Source: Bog-950 sp964631835 (lineage in GTDB: Bacteria > Bacteroidota > Bacteroidia > Chitinophagales > LD1). From it: DNA of 64,000 nt. A program made the translations under genes and the position numbers. The stretch covers positions 10,145 through 74,144 of the forward strand of contig CAZWAD010000018.1 in the NCBI GenBank assembly GCA_964631835.1. The letters are read 5' to 3'. Every line of letters starts with the position of its first letter. Position 1 is the first letter of the stretch. The notes beneath the pieces are model-generated. The model searched no databases, was not told the origin of the DNA, and worked only from the letters and a program-made list of their open reading frames with translations. Positions 1-9,100 of the stretch are shown here, one piece after another.

Positions 1-368
1 TGGTAGATGTATTCAAACGAATCCCTGCTTGATTTAATCACAGGTTTCTCCCTTACCTCGCTCGATTGCCTCCTTCTTCCTAATTCAAGTGCCGCTGCAA
101 TGGTTACGGCTTTTGTATTGCCTAATCCTTTCTCCAGTTTCTTGAGATCACTTACCGAAAGTTTCCCCAACTCATTCAAATCACCTTTTACCTTCACAAG
201 AATTTTCTTCGCAATGTCTAATGCCGAACTTCCTTTCACTCCCGTTCTCAGAAGAATAGCTATCAATTCGGCATCGCTTAAAGCGCCTTTGCCTTTCAGT
301 AAAAGTTTTTCTCGGGGCCGGTCTTCTTCTGCCCAGCTTTTTATGGATAAAAACTCCTTCTCTTCCAC
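1..368 (-). CDS. radC: RadC/JAB-domain DNA repair protein, N-terminal part (cut by window edge)
   Basis: The minus-strand reading frame gives about 122 residues beginning VEEKEFLSIKSWAEEDRPRE and including LLLKGKGALSDAELIAILLRTG, the helix-hairpin-helix N-terminal domain of the RadC (UPF0758) family. The C-terminal MPN/JAB metalloprotease domain with its HxH motif lies beyond position 1, so the gene is partial. The start is taken as GTG at 368 because the residues after it match the usual N-terminus of Bacteroidota RadC and because the rpsT terminator lies just upstream. RadC proteins were named for DNA repair, but their biochemical role is still unsettled. Confidence 0.85.
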   Translation of the reverse strand, partial: MEEKEFLSIKSWAEEDRPREKLLLKGKGALSDAELIAILLRTGVKGSSALDIAKKILVKVKGDLNELGKLSVSDLKKLEKGLGNTKAVTIAAALELGRRRQSSEVREKPVIKSSRDSFEYIY

Positions 369-373
369 AGCCT

Positions 374-405
374 GAAAATAAAAAAGGCATCTGAAAAGAT
401 GCCTT
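374..405 (-). terminator. Rho-independent terminator after rpsT
   Basis: An 8-bp perfect stem, AAGGCATC / GATGCCTT (384-391 and 398-405), encloses a 6-nt loop. On the minus strand it is followed by a T-rich tract (TTTTTTATTTT). It sits 23 bp past the rpsT stop and ends 6 bp before the radC start, so it separates the two genes. Confidence 0.8.
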
Positions 406-427
406 CGTATAATTTGTATTGATGGAA

Positions 428-682
428 CTACTTCGCTTTCGCAGTTAGCTTAGTTAACCCTGATTTCAGGTTTGCCGCTTTATTCTGATGTATGTATCCC
501 TTCTTCGCCAGTTTATCAATCATTGATAACACCTTCGGAAGCGCCTTTTTGGCTTCACCCGACTTGCTTTCTGCGCGCAGGTCGCGGATAGCATTACGCA
601 TGGTTTTTGCGTAAAAGCGGTTATGTAATCTTCTTTTCGCGGTTTGCCGGATACGCTTAATAGCTGACTTATGATGGGCCAT
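428..682 (-). CDS. rpsT: 30S ribosomal protein S20
   Basis: This 84-residue basic protein begins MAHHKSAIKRIRQTAKRR and contains the S20 pattern of Lys/Arg-rich helices (NAIRDLRAESKSGEAKKAL, HQNKAANLKSGL). S20 binds 16S rRNA early in assembly of the small ribosomal subunit. The length matches the bacterial family. The gene is monocistronic: a consensus Bacteroidota promoter lies 27 bp upstream of the start and a strong hairpin terminator follows. Confidence 0.97.
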   Translation of the reverse strand: MAHHKSAIKRIRQTAKRRLHNRFYAKTMRNAIRDLRAESKSGEAKKALPKVLSMIDKLAKKGYIHQNKAANLKSGLTKLTAKAK

Positions 683-708
683 CGTTCTCTTTTTTTAAAA
701 ATGGACGC

Positions 709-739
709 CAAAAATAGAATAATCACCTAAAAATACAAA
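709..739 (-). promoter_or_regulatory. Consensus Bacteroidota promoter of rpsT
   Basis: On the minus strand, TTTG (739-736) is followed after exactly 19 bp by TATTTTTG (716-709). This matches the known Bacteroidota primary-sigma consensus TTTG / about 19 bp / TAnnTTTG. The ATG of rpsT lies 26 nt downstream of the -7 box. Confidence 0.8.
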
Positions 740-769
740 CGCAAACTCTCTTATTTCTTATTTATCAAT

Positions 770-778
770 TAGTTTCGC
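770..778 (+). promoter_or_regulatory. Putative -7 element of sucA (TAGTTTCGC)
   Basis: TAGTTTCGC lies 25 nt before the sucA ATG and resembles the -7 box TAnnTTTG with C replacing the last T. The same nine bases occur upstream of gyrB, and related TAnnTTCGC boxes precede four other genes in the window. I see no convincing -33 element. Confidence 0.45.
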
Positions 779-803
779 ACCCGCTTTTACGCTCAGCCAT
801 AAG

Positions 804-3509
804 ATGGATAGTTACAGTTTTCTTACTAACGCCACCCCCGATTATTTAGAGAATCTCTATCAGGATTTCAGGAAAAACCCTGCTTCTGTTGACCCTGACT
901 TCAAAAAGTTTTTTGAAGGATTCGATTTTGCCTTGCTCAATTATGCCAACGGCAAAACCGCGGCATTTTCTGCCGATGAACTGAAGGTTTATAACCTCAT
1001 CATTGCCTTCCGGAATAAAGGGCATTTAATTGCAGATACCAACCCTATCAAGAAACGTAAAAACCGCCAGGCAAATCTTGAATTGGAACACTTCGGGTTA
1101 AGTGAAAAAGATTTGGAGAGAAAGTTTGCTGTTGGTTCCGAAATCGGGCTGACCAACGCCTCTCTCAACGAAATTATTTCCCGGCTCCGTAAAATTTACT
1201 GTGGCAAAATCGGCTTTGAAACCGGTTATATCCGGTTGAAAGAAGAAATAGAGTTTTTCCGAAACCATACAGAAAAAAAAGACATCCTCATCAACTTCCC
1301 CGTAGAGAAAAAAGAGCGGATTCTGCGCAAACTCAACAAAGCGGTCTCCTTCGAAAAATTCCTCGGAACAAAATATATCGGTGAAAAAAGGTTTTCCCTC
1401 GAAGGCGGTGAAACTGCTATCCCTGCTCTCGATGCCATTATTCATACTGCCGCCTCGCTCGGTGTTGAAGAAGTAGCTTTCGGCATGGCTCACCGCGGAA
1501 GGCTGAATGTGTTAGCTAACATTATGGGAAAAACCTATGAAGAAATCTTCAACGAATTTGAAGGAAATGTATTGACTGACATAACCATGGGTGACGGTGA
1601 TGTAAAATATCATCTTGGTTTTTCTTCCCAATACCCCACCGAAGCCGGAAAGTCAGTTTACCTCAAACTGATGCCCAACCCCTCGCACCTCGAAGCCGTC
1701 AACCCTATTGTTACCGGCTTTGCCCGTGCTAAAGCCGATGCCATTTATAAATCTGATTATGATAAAATTCTTCCTGTCCTCATTCATGGCGACTCTGCCG
1801 TAGCCGGGCAGGGTATTGTTTACGAGGTGTTGCAAATGGCTAAGCTCGATGGTTACTATTCGGGAGGAACCATTCATTTTGTTATCAATAACCAAATTGG
1901 ATTTACCACCGATTTTGGAGATGCACGCTCTTCCGACTACTGCACATCCATTGCCGCTGCCATTGAGGCACCGGTACTCCATGTAAATGGCGATGATATC
2001 GAAGCAGTGGTTTTTGCTTCCGAAATTGCCGCTGAATACCGCCAGCTGTTCAATAAAGATATTTTTATTGATATGGTTTGCTACCGCAGGTGGGGGCACA
2101 ACGAAAGCGATGACCCCAAGTTTACACAGCCGCTTATGTATAAGCTTATTGAAAAACATTCCAACCCCCGCGATATCTACTCCAGGCAGCTCGAATCAGA
2201 AGGCTCTGTAACAGCCGAGCTGGCAAAGCGAATGGAAAAAGAATTTTGGGATGAACTTCAGCAACGCCTCGATTCCGTGAAACAGCATCCCCTGCCCTAC
2301 AAAAAACAAAAAAACGAACTCGCCTGGCAGAAACTTCGTAAGGCTTCCATTCAGGATTTTATTCAATCCCCCGATACTTCCATAACCCAAGATACCGCCC
2401 TCAAACTCATAGAAGGTCTCAACCGCGTGCCCGATGGCTTTACCCCTCTTCGCAAGGTTCAGAAATACCTCAACGAGCGTAACAAGCTCATGCAGGAAGA
2501 AAAAAAATTAGACTGGGCGGCTGCTGAACTCATGGCTTACGGCTCTATTCTGCTCGATGGAAAAGACATCCGCCTGTCGGGTGAAGATGTAAAGCGCGGC
2601 ACCTTTACTCACCGCCATGCAGTTATTACCGATGAAAACACCGATGAAGAATATTGCCGCCTCTGCAACCTCGCCAAAAAGCAGGGCAGGTTTTTTGTTT
2701 ACAACTCCCACCTCAGCGAATACGGTGTACTGGGCTTTGAGTACGGCTACTCCCTTCCAAGCCCCGACCCCCTCGTAATTTGGGAAGCTCAGTTTGGCGA
2801 CTTTGCCAACGGTGCCCAAATTATCATCGACCAGTTTATTACCTCGGGCGAAAGCAAATGGCAGCGTGCCACCGGTTTGGTGCTTCTGCTTCCTCACGGC
2901 TACGAAGGCCAGGGGCCCGAACACTCCTCCGCCCGTCTCGAAAGATTTTTACAGCAGTGTGCCGAAATGAATATGGTTGTGGTAAACATTACCGACCCCG
3001 CAAACTTTTTCCATGCTCTGCGCAGGCAACTGAAATGGCCTTTCCGTAAACCACTCGTGGTCATGAGCCCCAAGAGTTTGCTCCGCCACCCCCGCTGTCT
3101 TTCTCCTCTCGAAAATATTCTGAAAGGCGGCTTTGAAGAACTGCTCGTTGACCATGTGGAAAGCACCGCACGAAAAATTATTTTCTGCTCAGGCAAAATC
3201 TATTACGACCTTCTCGAGCGCAAAGTGCGCGACAACATTACCGATGTGGTCATCGCCCGTGTTGAACAGCTTTACCCCGTGCCGCAGGACAAGATGATTG
3301 AACTGTCGAAAAAATACCCCCATGCGCAAGTGTGGTGGGTGCAGGAAGAACCCGAAAACATGGGCGCCTGGTATTTTATTCATGCCCGGTTCAACGAAAA
3401 ACTACACATCCGCGGCATTGCCCGCAAAAACTCCGCTTCACCTGCTACCGGTTTCAAGAAAATTCACCTCGAAGAGCAGGAAACTATTCTGCGAAGAGCG
3501 TTTGAATAA
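804..3509 (+). CDS. sucA: 2-oxoglutarate dehydrogenase E1 component
   Basis: The 901-residue protein is the thiamine-diphosphate E1 subunit that decarboxylates 2-oxoglutarate in the TCA cycle. The N-terminus (SFLTNATPDYLENLYQDFRKNP) is the short segment that contacts the rest of the OGDH complex. Then come the AMAHRGRLNVLANI and HGDSAVAGQGIVYE motifs of the ThDP-binding domain, and a C-terminal transketolase-like domain with HGYEGQGPEHSSARLERFLQ. Length and order match E1o rather than pyruvate dehydrogenase E1. No sucB (E2) gene follows; instead there is repeat-rich DNA, so the complex must be completed elsewhere. The ATG at 804 is 25 nt after a TAGTTTCGC box. Confidence 0.96.
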   Translation: MDSYSFLTNATPDYLENLYQDFRKNPASVDPDFKKFFEGFDFALLNYANGKTAAFSADELKVYNLIIAFRNKGHLIADTNPIKKRKNRQANLELEHFGLSEKDLERKFAVGSEIGLTNASLNEIISRLRKIYCGKIGFETGYIRLKEEIEFFRNHTEKKDILINFPVEKKERILRKLNKAVSFEKFLGTKYIGEKRFSLEGGETAIPALDAIIHTAASLGVEEVAFGMAHRGRLNVLANIMGKTYEEIFNEFEGNVLTDITMGDGDVKYHLGFSSQYPTEAGKSVYLKLMPNPSHLEAVNPIVTGFARAKADAIYKSDYDKILPVLIHGDSAVAGQGIVYEVLQMAKLDGYYSGGTIHFVINNQIGFTTDFGDARSSDYCTSIAAAIEAPVLHVNGDDIEAVVFASEIAAEYRQLFNKDIFIDMVCYRRWGHNESDDPKFTQPLMYKLIEKHSNPRDIYSRQLESEGSVTAELAKRMEKEFWDELQQRLDSVKQHPLPYKKQKNELAWQKLRKASIQDFIQSPDTSITQDTALKLIEGLNRVPDGFTPLRKVQKYLNERNKLMQEEKKLDWAAAELMAYGSILLDGKDIRLSGEDVKRGTFTHRHAVITDENTDEEYCRLCNLAKKQGRFFVYNSHLSEYGVLGFEYGYSLPSPDPLVIWEAQFGDFANGAQIIIDQFITSGESKWQRATGLVLLLPHGYEGQGPEHSSARLERFLQQCAEMNMVVVNITDPANFFHALRRQLKWPFRKPLVVMSPKSLLRHPRCLSPLENILKGGFEELLVDHVESTARKIIFCSGKIYYDLLERKVRDNITDVVIARVEQLYPVPQDKMIELSKKYPHAQVWWVQEEPENMGAWYFIHARFNEKLHIRGIARKNSASPATGFKKIHLEEQETILRRAFE

Positions 3510-3538
3510 TGAGCAGAAGATAAGATGATGGCTAAGGG

Positions 3539-3588
3539 CATTCTTTGTCATTCTGAACGTAGGTCTCCGTAGTGAAGAACCTTGTATT
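3539..3588 (+). repeat. 50-bp interspersed repeat, copy 1
   Basis: This 50-bp sequence, containing TCATTCTGAACGTAGG, recurs without mismatch at 3853-3902. A related copy matching 36 of 45 positions lies at 53944-53988. It starts 30 bp after the sucA stop, outside any gene. Confidence 0.9.
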
Positions 3589-3852
3589 TGCATTTTGTCT
3601 CCCGCTTGTTTCATCCCGCTCTCCTTTGCGGGAAGCGGGAGTGGCACGCGGCTCTGCGCGTGACGAGGGTGGAATGTATTTCTGTATTTGCTCCATCGGA
3701 GCAATCTGTTTGTAGCAATAAAGAAAGCAAAAATGAATTACGCTCCGCAGGAGCCGTCTGTTTTGTATTTGCATTTCTCCCTCTCCTTTCCAAAGGTTAG
3801 GGCAGGGGTGAGGTATCGCCAGCAAAAAAGATTTCCGCTTCCTTCCTTCGCG
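3589..3852. other. Gene-free repeat-rich spacer between the two 50-bp repeats
   Basis: I find no gene here. The stretch contains GC-rich inverted pieces (for example CCCGC...GCGGG around 3627-3650, and CTCCTTTCCAAAGG near 3782-3797) of the type seen in Bacteroidota interspersed repeats. Short open frames on both strands are low-complexity and lack recognisable domains. Confidence 0.6.
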
Positions 3853-3902
3853 CATTCTTTGTCATTCTGAACGTAGGTCTCCGTAGTGAAGAACCTTGTA
3901 TT
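3853..3902 (+). repeat. 50-bp interspersed repeat, copy 2
   Basis: This is an exact copy of 3539-3588 in the same orientation, 314 bp downstream. The pair frames about 260 bp of other repeat-like DNA. Confidence 0.9.
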
Positions 3903-4327
3903 CATCCCCTCTGTGCGTTGCTTTTTGCTTAGCGAGAGGGGTAGGGGTGTGTTGTGTTAGGCTATTTGCATTCCCGCTCTTCCAACTCTTAACCTCTGCG
4001 CGTCTTGCAAGTTCCAATAAATACAAGTTTACAACTTCCCCATTCTCCAATCCGCAATTCCATCCGTCCCATAAGTCCCCATCGTCCCAAACAACCAACC
4101 ACCACATTCTCACATTCTTCCATCCGCTAATTCACTAACTTTCGTGCAATTCGTGTCAGCATCTCTCAGCTCTTCCAACTCTTAACCTCTGCCCGCTCTT
4201 CAAAATCTTAGGCGTTGCGACTTGGAAGTATCTCGCTCCTTCCCATCAGCCCCTCTGCCATCTATCCCTGCCAACATTACAAACCGTCCCCCACTCTCCC
4301 ATCCCTTCATTCCCATCCCCCCCCAAC
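3903..4327. other. Gene-free spacer with a 24-bp direct repeat and an ATTCGTGTC-type motif
   Basis: No supported gene. A 24-bp direct repeat containing CTCTTCCAACTCTTAACC occurs at 3976-3999 and 4169-4192. At 4141-4160 TTCGTGCAATTCGTGTCAGC belongs to the TTCGTGTAATTCGTGTC family that surrounds the GxxExxY gene (52.2-52.8 kb) and the end of gyrB. The plus strand is strongly C-rich and G-poor, which keeps frames open by chance. Confidence 0.6.
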
Positions 4328-4359
4328 AAAAAAAGCCGCACTCCCGTGCGGCTTTTTAC
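4328..4359 (-). terminator. Bidirectional hairpin terminator
   Basis: A perfect 11-bp stem, AAAAGCCGCAC / GTGCGGCTTTT, with a TCCC loop lies at 4331-4356. The A tract on one side and T tract on the other would terminate transcription in both directions. It lies about 50 bp past the stop of the minus-strand gene 4409-5455. Confidence 0.8.
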
Positions 4360-4408
4360 TCAATCATGCCTCCAATCATTCAATCACTCAAATCATAATT
4401 CAGCCATT

Positions 4409-5455
4409 TCAGGGCGTTGGTGATTCCAAATGCGTAAACGTAACCTTATAATGAACCACCCCCGTACCATTATTTCTGATATTCATCACCGGCTTCATTT
4501 CACTCAACCCCGTCAATGTTGTAAACTCAAGCACCGGCTTCGTCACCGTTCCCGCTGGCGCATTCCAGAAAGTATCTCCCGGTCCCGGAACTGCCTGCGG
4601 CACATTCGAACCAAAAATCACCACTTCTCCGTCAAGCTCCACCTTCACCCGCGTATCATCCGTAATTCCCAATCCCGCCAGCGATGTGCTTGCCGTACTG
4701 GTTGCCGCTATATCACCCTCCTTCACCTCTGTTAAACCCTCGCCCTCCTCAGGGCTCAGCATCGCCAAAATCCTCTCCCACACAAACCGCTCCCTCACCG
4801 ATGCATTCTTCCTGAATATATGCTTCCCATCCTCCATCATCTCCCGCCCCTCTCTGTATATAGCATTATTCGCCTCAATCTTCGCATCCGTTTGCTCCTG
4901 TGCATCCTGCCTCGCATCCTTAAAATTTCCATACAACTCATCAAACTCCTCCTTCACATCATTATACGCATCTGCAAACGAAGGCGTAGTTGGCATACCT
5001 CCCTCAGCTTCCAGCACCGCGCTGTGTGTTGTTATAAAAGTCTTCCCTGCCTCCAGCAGCAAACTCACATCCTCCCAATCCTTATTTGCCGCTGAATCAT
5101 AATAACCCTTACCCGCCTCCTCTATTCTTGGCTTGTAATGCGCTCCCTTAAATGCCTTCCTGATATACCCGTCAAGCGAGTTCCATTTTCCCAAACACCC
5201 GTCCAATAACTCCTCCAAATCCGCATGCATCACCTCCGATGCCGCATACCTTGCCTGACCGTCAGGCAATACCTTCGCTGCCTGTATCGCTGCCTTCTTA
5301 ACTACCGACATCCCTGCCGTGTACTTCGTGTTCTCTGCAATAAATTCCGCTTCCCTTTCCGCCTGGCTGTCCCACGCGCTGTTCAGCCCCGAGTATAACT
5401 CCGCTTGTGTGCACCGGTACTCCGGTTGGGGTCTTGGTGTAATTAAAGTTGCCAT
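4409..5455 (-). CDS. Uncharacterised 348-residue protein
   Basis: I do not recognise this protein. It has no signal peptide or membrane segment. The N-terminal two thirds (about 1-240) looks helical and rich in Glu, Ala and Lys (AEREAEFIAENTKY, DVKEEFDELYGNFKDARQDAQEQTDAKIEANNAI). The last 100 residues look like beta structure (RVKVELDGEVVIFGS, VLEFTTLTGLSEMKPVMNIRNNG, HYKVTFTHLESPTP). A helical stalk with a small beta domain would fit, but this is only a reading of composition. It is bounded by a strong terminator and, on the 5' side, by a 21-bp tandem array. The ATG at 5455 gives MATLITPRPQPEYRC. Unbroken coding over 1 kb argues that it is a real gene. Confidence 0.7.
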   Translation of the reverse strand: MATLITPRPQPEYRCTQAELYSGLNSAWDSQAEREAEFIAENTKYTAGMSVVKKAAIQAAKVLPDGQARYAASEVMHADLEELLDGCLGKWNSLDGYIRKAFKGAHYKPRIEEAGKGYYDSAANKDWEDVSLLLEAGKTFITTHSAVLEAEGGMPTTPSFADAYNDVKEEFDELYGNFKDARQDAQEQTDAKIEANNAIYREGREMMEDGKHIFRKNASVRERFVWERILAMLSPEEGEGLTEVKEGDIAATSTASTSLAGLGITDDTRVKVELDGEVVIFGSNVPQAVPGPGDTFWNAPAGTVTKPVLEFTTLTGLSEMKPVMNIRNNGTGVVHYKVTFTHLESPTP

Positions 5456-5537
5456 GGTGATAAATTTTTTTGTATTAAAAAATGTTCAACAAAAAAAATC
5501 TCCCTCAACCTCTGTGCCACCTACCCCTTTATCCTCA

Positions 5538-5760
5538 TTCTCTTAGTCATATCCTCAATTCGCCTTGCCATATTTCTCATTCGCCTTGACATATTTTCAA
5601 TTCGTCTTGACATATTTTCCATTCGCCTTCCCATATTTAACATTCGCCTTTCCATAAACCTCGTTCGCCTTTCCATAATCCTCGTTCGCCTTTCCATAAT
5701 CCTCATTCGCCTTTCCATAAACCTCATTCGCCTTTCCATACTCTCCCTGCGCCTTCCCTT
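5538..5760 (-). repeat. Tandem array of 21-bp units (array 1)
   Basis: TTCGCC-type anchors recur at 5559, 5580, 5601, 5622, 5643, 5664, 5685, 5706 and 5727, exactly 21 bp apart, with degenerate units at each end. Units differ by point changes but never in length. On the minus strand the frame stays open as a heptad repeat, MERRMRF-MERRMRI-MERRTRI, for about 72 codons from an ATG at 5739. A period divisible by three keeps frames open automatically, so this is not proof of a gene. The array lies between divergent genes. Confidence 0.95.
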
Positions 5761-6154
5761 ATCTCATATTCATCCGCCCTTATCAGCCCTGCGCCCTTTC
5801 CGATTTTCCGCTCAACTCATCCCCGTCTCCGCTCCTTGCCGCTGTTTGCCTTTCACTCCATCCGTTTTTCCTGCCCGCCCAACAGGCAGCTCTCATCCCC
5901 CTTGTCATTGCTTAATGCCCCTCATCTTCAGCACCCATCCTCCTTCCCGGTTTACCTTTCAACAATCACAAATTTCTAATCCAAACTCTCCAACCCGTTC
6001 TTATCTTCCGGTTCCTTATATTCTCCTATTCACATTCAGCTCTCACAAATCCCGAACTTGTTTCCCAACCAACCCCGCTCTTGTCCTCAGTCCCTTTACT
6101 CTCCCTGGCGGCTAATCTTATTCCCATTCTCTCATTCTCAAATTCTCTCATTAC
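5761..6154. other. Gene-free, C/T-rich spacer upstream of the exporter gene
   Basis: This stretch is strikingly pyrimidine-rich on the plus strand (runs such as CCGCTCCTTGCCGCTG and CATCCTCCTTCCCGG). I see no conserved gene, RNA or clear hairpin. The only functional signal is the putative promoter box at its right end. Confidence 0.6.
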
Positions 6155-6163
6155 TATATTCGC
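6155..6163 (+). promoter_or_regulatory. Putative -7 element TATATTCGC, near-leaderless start
   Basis: TATATTCGC ends 6 nt before the ATG at 6170. If this is the -7 box, transcription would begin almost at the start codon, giving a leaderless or very short-leader mRNA. The same arrangement is seen at 19308 and 35866. Confidence 0.45.
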
Positions 6164-6169
6164 CCGGGC

Positions 6170-9100
6170 ATGAAGCAACTTCTACTTGCTGCTTATATAT
6201 TCTTTCAGAACCGGAAAACCCTTTTCTATTCTCTTACCGCTTTTCTCTTTGCCCTGCTTGCCTTTCTGGCTTCTCAAATTATTATTGAAGAAGACATAAA
6301 CCGCCTCCTGCCCGAAAGCGGTCAAACAAAACAGATTACCGGAATTTTTAAGAGCGCAAACTTTGCCGATAAAGTAATTGTAAAGATTACAGCCCGCGGT
6401 GAAACCCAACCCGAAACCCTTATCGCCCTTGCCGATTCTTTCGAAACCAATCTTCTACAAAAACACAGCGCTGAAATTGCCTCTCTTAAAAAAACAGTCA
6501 GCGATGAAACCGCGCTGGATATTTACAATACCGTCCACAACCACCTGCCGATTTACTTAGAGCAGGAAGATTACAACACTATTGATTCGCTGATTGCACC
6601 GGAGCGCGTAGCGCAAACCATGAATGAAAATTACAGCGCTGTTACTTCGGCTACAGGCATGATACTCAAAAAGCTGATAGCCGATGACCCGGTAGGCATT
6701 TCCAATATTGCTCTTCGCAGGCTGCAGCAGCTTCAGCTCGATGAAAACTACACACTGTATGACGGCTACATCATGTCCAATGACCTCAGGAGCCTGTTCA
6801 TGTTTATCACTCTCCAAAGTCTTTCAGGCGAAACCGGCAAGAACATAAAACTGTTCGCGGGCTTTGACCAAATCATCACCTCGCTGAACCCGCAAAAAAG
6901 TAGCGCTGAAATTTTCTACTACGGCAACCCGGTGGTAGCAGCAGGCAATGCAAAGCAACTCAGGCGCGACTCCCTCGTTACGCTTAGCATTACCGTGGTG
7001 CTCATCCTGCTGTTTGTCGGCTTCTTCTTCCGCAAAAAGAGCGTACCCCTCATCATGATGTTGCCTGTCTTGTTCGGTGGTGTTTTTGCCCTCGCAGTTA
7101 TCGCCCTCACCCGCGGAAGCATTTCGAGCATTGCCATTGGCGCGGGCTCGGTGGTGCTCGGCATTGCCGTCAATTACTCCCTGCATTTTTTCAGTCATTA
7201 CAGGCACTGCGGCTCGGTTCAGCAAACCATCAGCGATTTGCTTTCGCCCATGACCATCGGCAGTGTGACCACCGTAGGCTCTTTCCTTTCTCTGTCTTTC
7301 ATGCAATCGCAAATACTGAACGACTTCGGCTTGTTTGCCGGTTTGAGCTTAGTGGGCGCCACTTTCTTTGCCCTAGTATTTCTTCCGCATTTTATCCCGG
7401 CAAATCTCCATGCACTACAAAACCGCCATGTGCAATCGCAAATTGAAAAACTCCTGAACTTTAAAATCAAACAGAAAGGAATTTTGTTCCCGCTTATTAT
7501 CCTTCTCACCGGCTTCCTTTTCTATCATGCCCGCAACGTCTCCTTCCAAACCGATTTGAACTCCGTGAACTTTATGAGCGAACAAACTAAAAACGCTCAA
7601 AACGAAATTGACATCACACAGAACGATACTTCCAAACTGGTGTTTATTGCAGTAAACGGAAACACCGAAGAAGAAATGCTGCAGAACAACGAAATACTCC
7701 TTCGGCAACTGCACGAAGCAAAGTCGAAAGGTTGGGTAGAAAAGTATTCTTCTTTCAGCCGCTTCATTCCCTCTCAAAAACAGCAGCAGGAAAAAATAAA
7801 ACGCTGGAATGATTTCTGGACGAAACAGAAAAAAGAAACTTTGCTTGCCGCTGTAAAGCGCGAAGCCGCAAAGGCGGGATTTTCACCCACAGCCTTTCAA
7901 AGTTTCGAAACACTGCTTGCTAAAGAATATGTTCCGGTTACTGGTGAATACTTTGCTCCTGTCAGGCAAACTTTCGGAAGCGAATATTTAATTGCTTCTG
8001 AAAACCGGCAAACCGTTATCAATGCTGTTCAGGTAAATAAAACGCAGAGGAAACTTTTGTATGCCGAACTTAACAAACACCCCTTCACCGTAGTTCTCGA
8101 CAAACAGATAATTACAAACAAGTTTGTAGAAATCATTGTCAGCGATTTCAATTCCATACTGCTGCTTACCTCCGGTCTGGTATTCTTTGCCCTGCTTATC
8201 AGCTACGGAAGGCTTGAACTTACCATCATTACATTTTTACCTATGGCTATCTCCTGGATTTGGATTTTGGGAATCATGAGCTTAATCGGCTTGCAGTTTA
8301 ACCTCATCAACATCATCATCTCTACTTTCATCTTCGGGCTGGGCGATGACTTCAGCATTTTTATTACTGACGGGCTCACAAGAAAATTTAAGGAAGGGAA
8401 AGAAACACTGGTCTCGCACCGGGTTTCTATTTTCCTGTGTGCGGTAACTGTTCTCATCGGGTTAGGCGCATTGCTTTTTGCGAAGCATCCGGCATTGCGC
8501 TCCGTAGCACTGGTTTCAGTCATCGGAATTTTTTGCGTAGTGGTTATCGGGCAAACCCTTCAGCCGCTTCTCTACAACTTTTTTATTCAAAGCCGGAAAG
8601 AAAAAGGACTGCCCCCATGGACTATTCCTACTCTCCTGCTCTTCTGGATTGCGTTCGGATACTTCGTTACCGTTTGTTTACTCGCTACGCTCGTAGGCTA
8701 TATTCTCATTTATCTTGTTCCTTTCCCCGGAAAGAAAAAGCGAAAACTCTTTTTCCACTTTTTAGTTTGCCATGCCCTCAGGGTGCTCACTTACATGATG
8801 GTAAACGTACGCAAAACGCACATCGGGAAGGAAAACATGGACTTTTCGAAACCGGCAATAATAATTGCGAACCATGCATCGTTCCTCGATATTTTAGTCA
8901 CCGTGATGCAGCACCCCAAACTGATACTGTTGACGAATCATTGGGTTTACTACTCCCCGGTGTTCGGAAAAGTGGTACAACTGGCCGATTATTACCCGGT
9001 AATGCAGGGAGCCGGTGCCGCTATCGACAAATTCGCTGACATTGTGAATGATGGCTATTCGATTGTCGTGTTTCCCGAAGGCACACGCTCACCGGACGGA

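Noticed and set aside
7..375. A plus-strand gene at the left edge
   Set aside because: The opposite strand encodes a clear RadC N-terminus over the same bases, so the plus-strand frame is a shadow.
3582..4138. Several open frames of 60-107 codons in the spacer after sucA
   Set aside because: They overlap on both strands, are low complexity and are built from interspersed repeats and C/T-rich DNA.
5521..5739. A 72-codon minus-strand gene encoding MERRM heptads
   Set aside because: A 21-bp period keeps any stop-free frame open by construction. There is no promoter, domain or codon constraint to support translation. Listed as a repeat and discussed as a finding instead.
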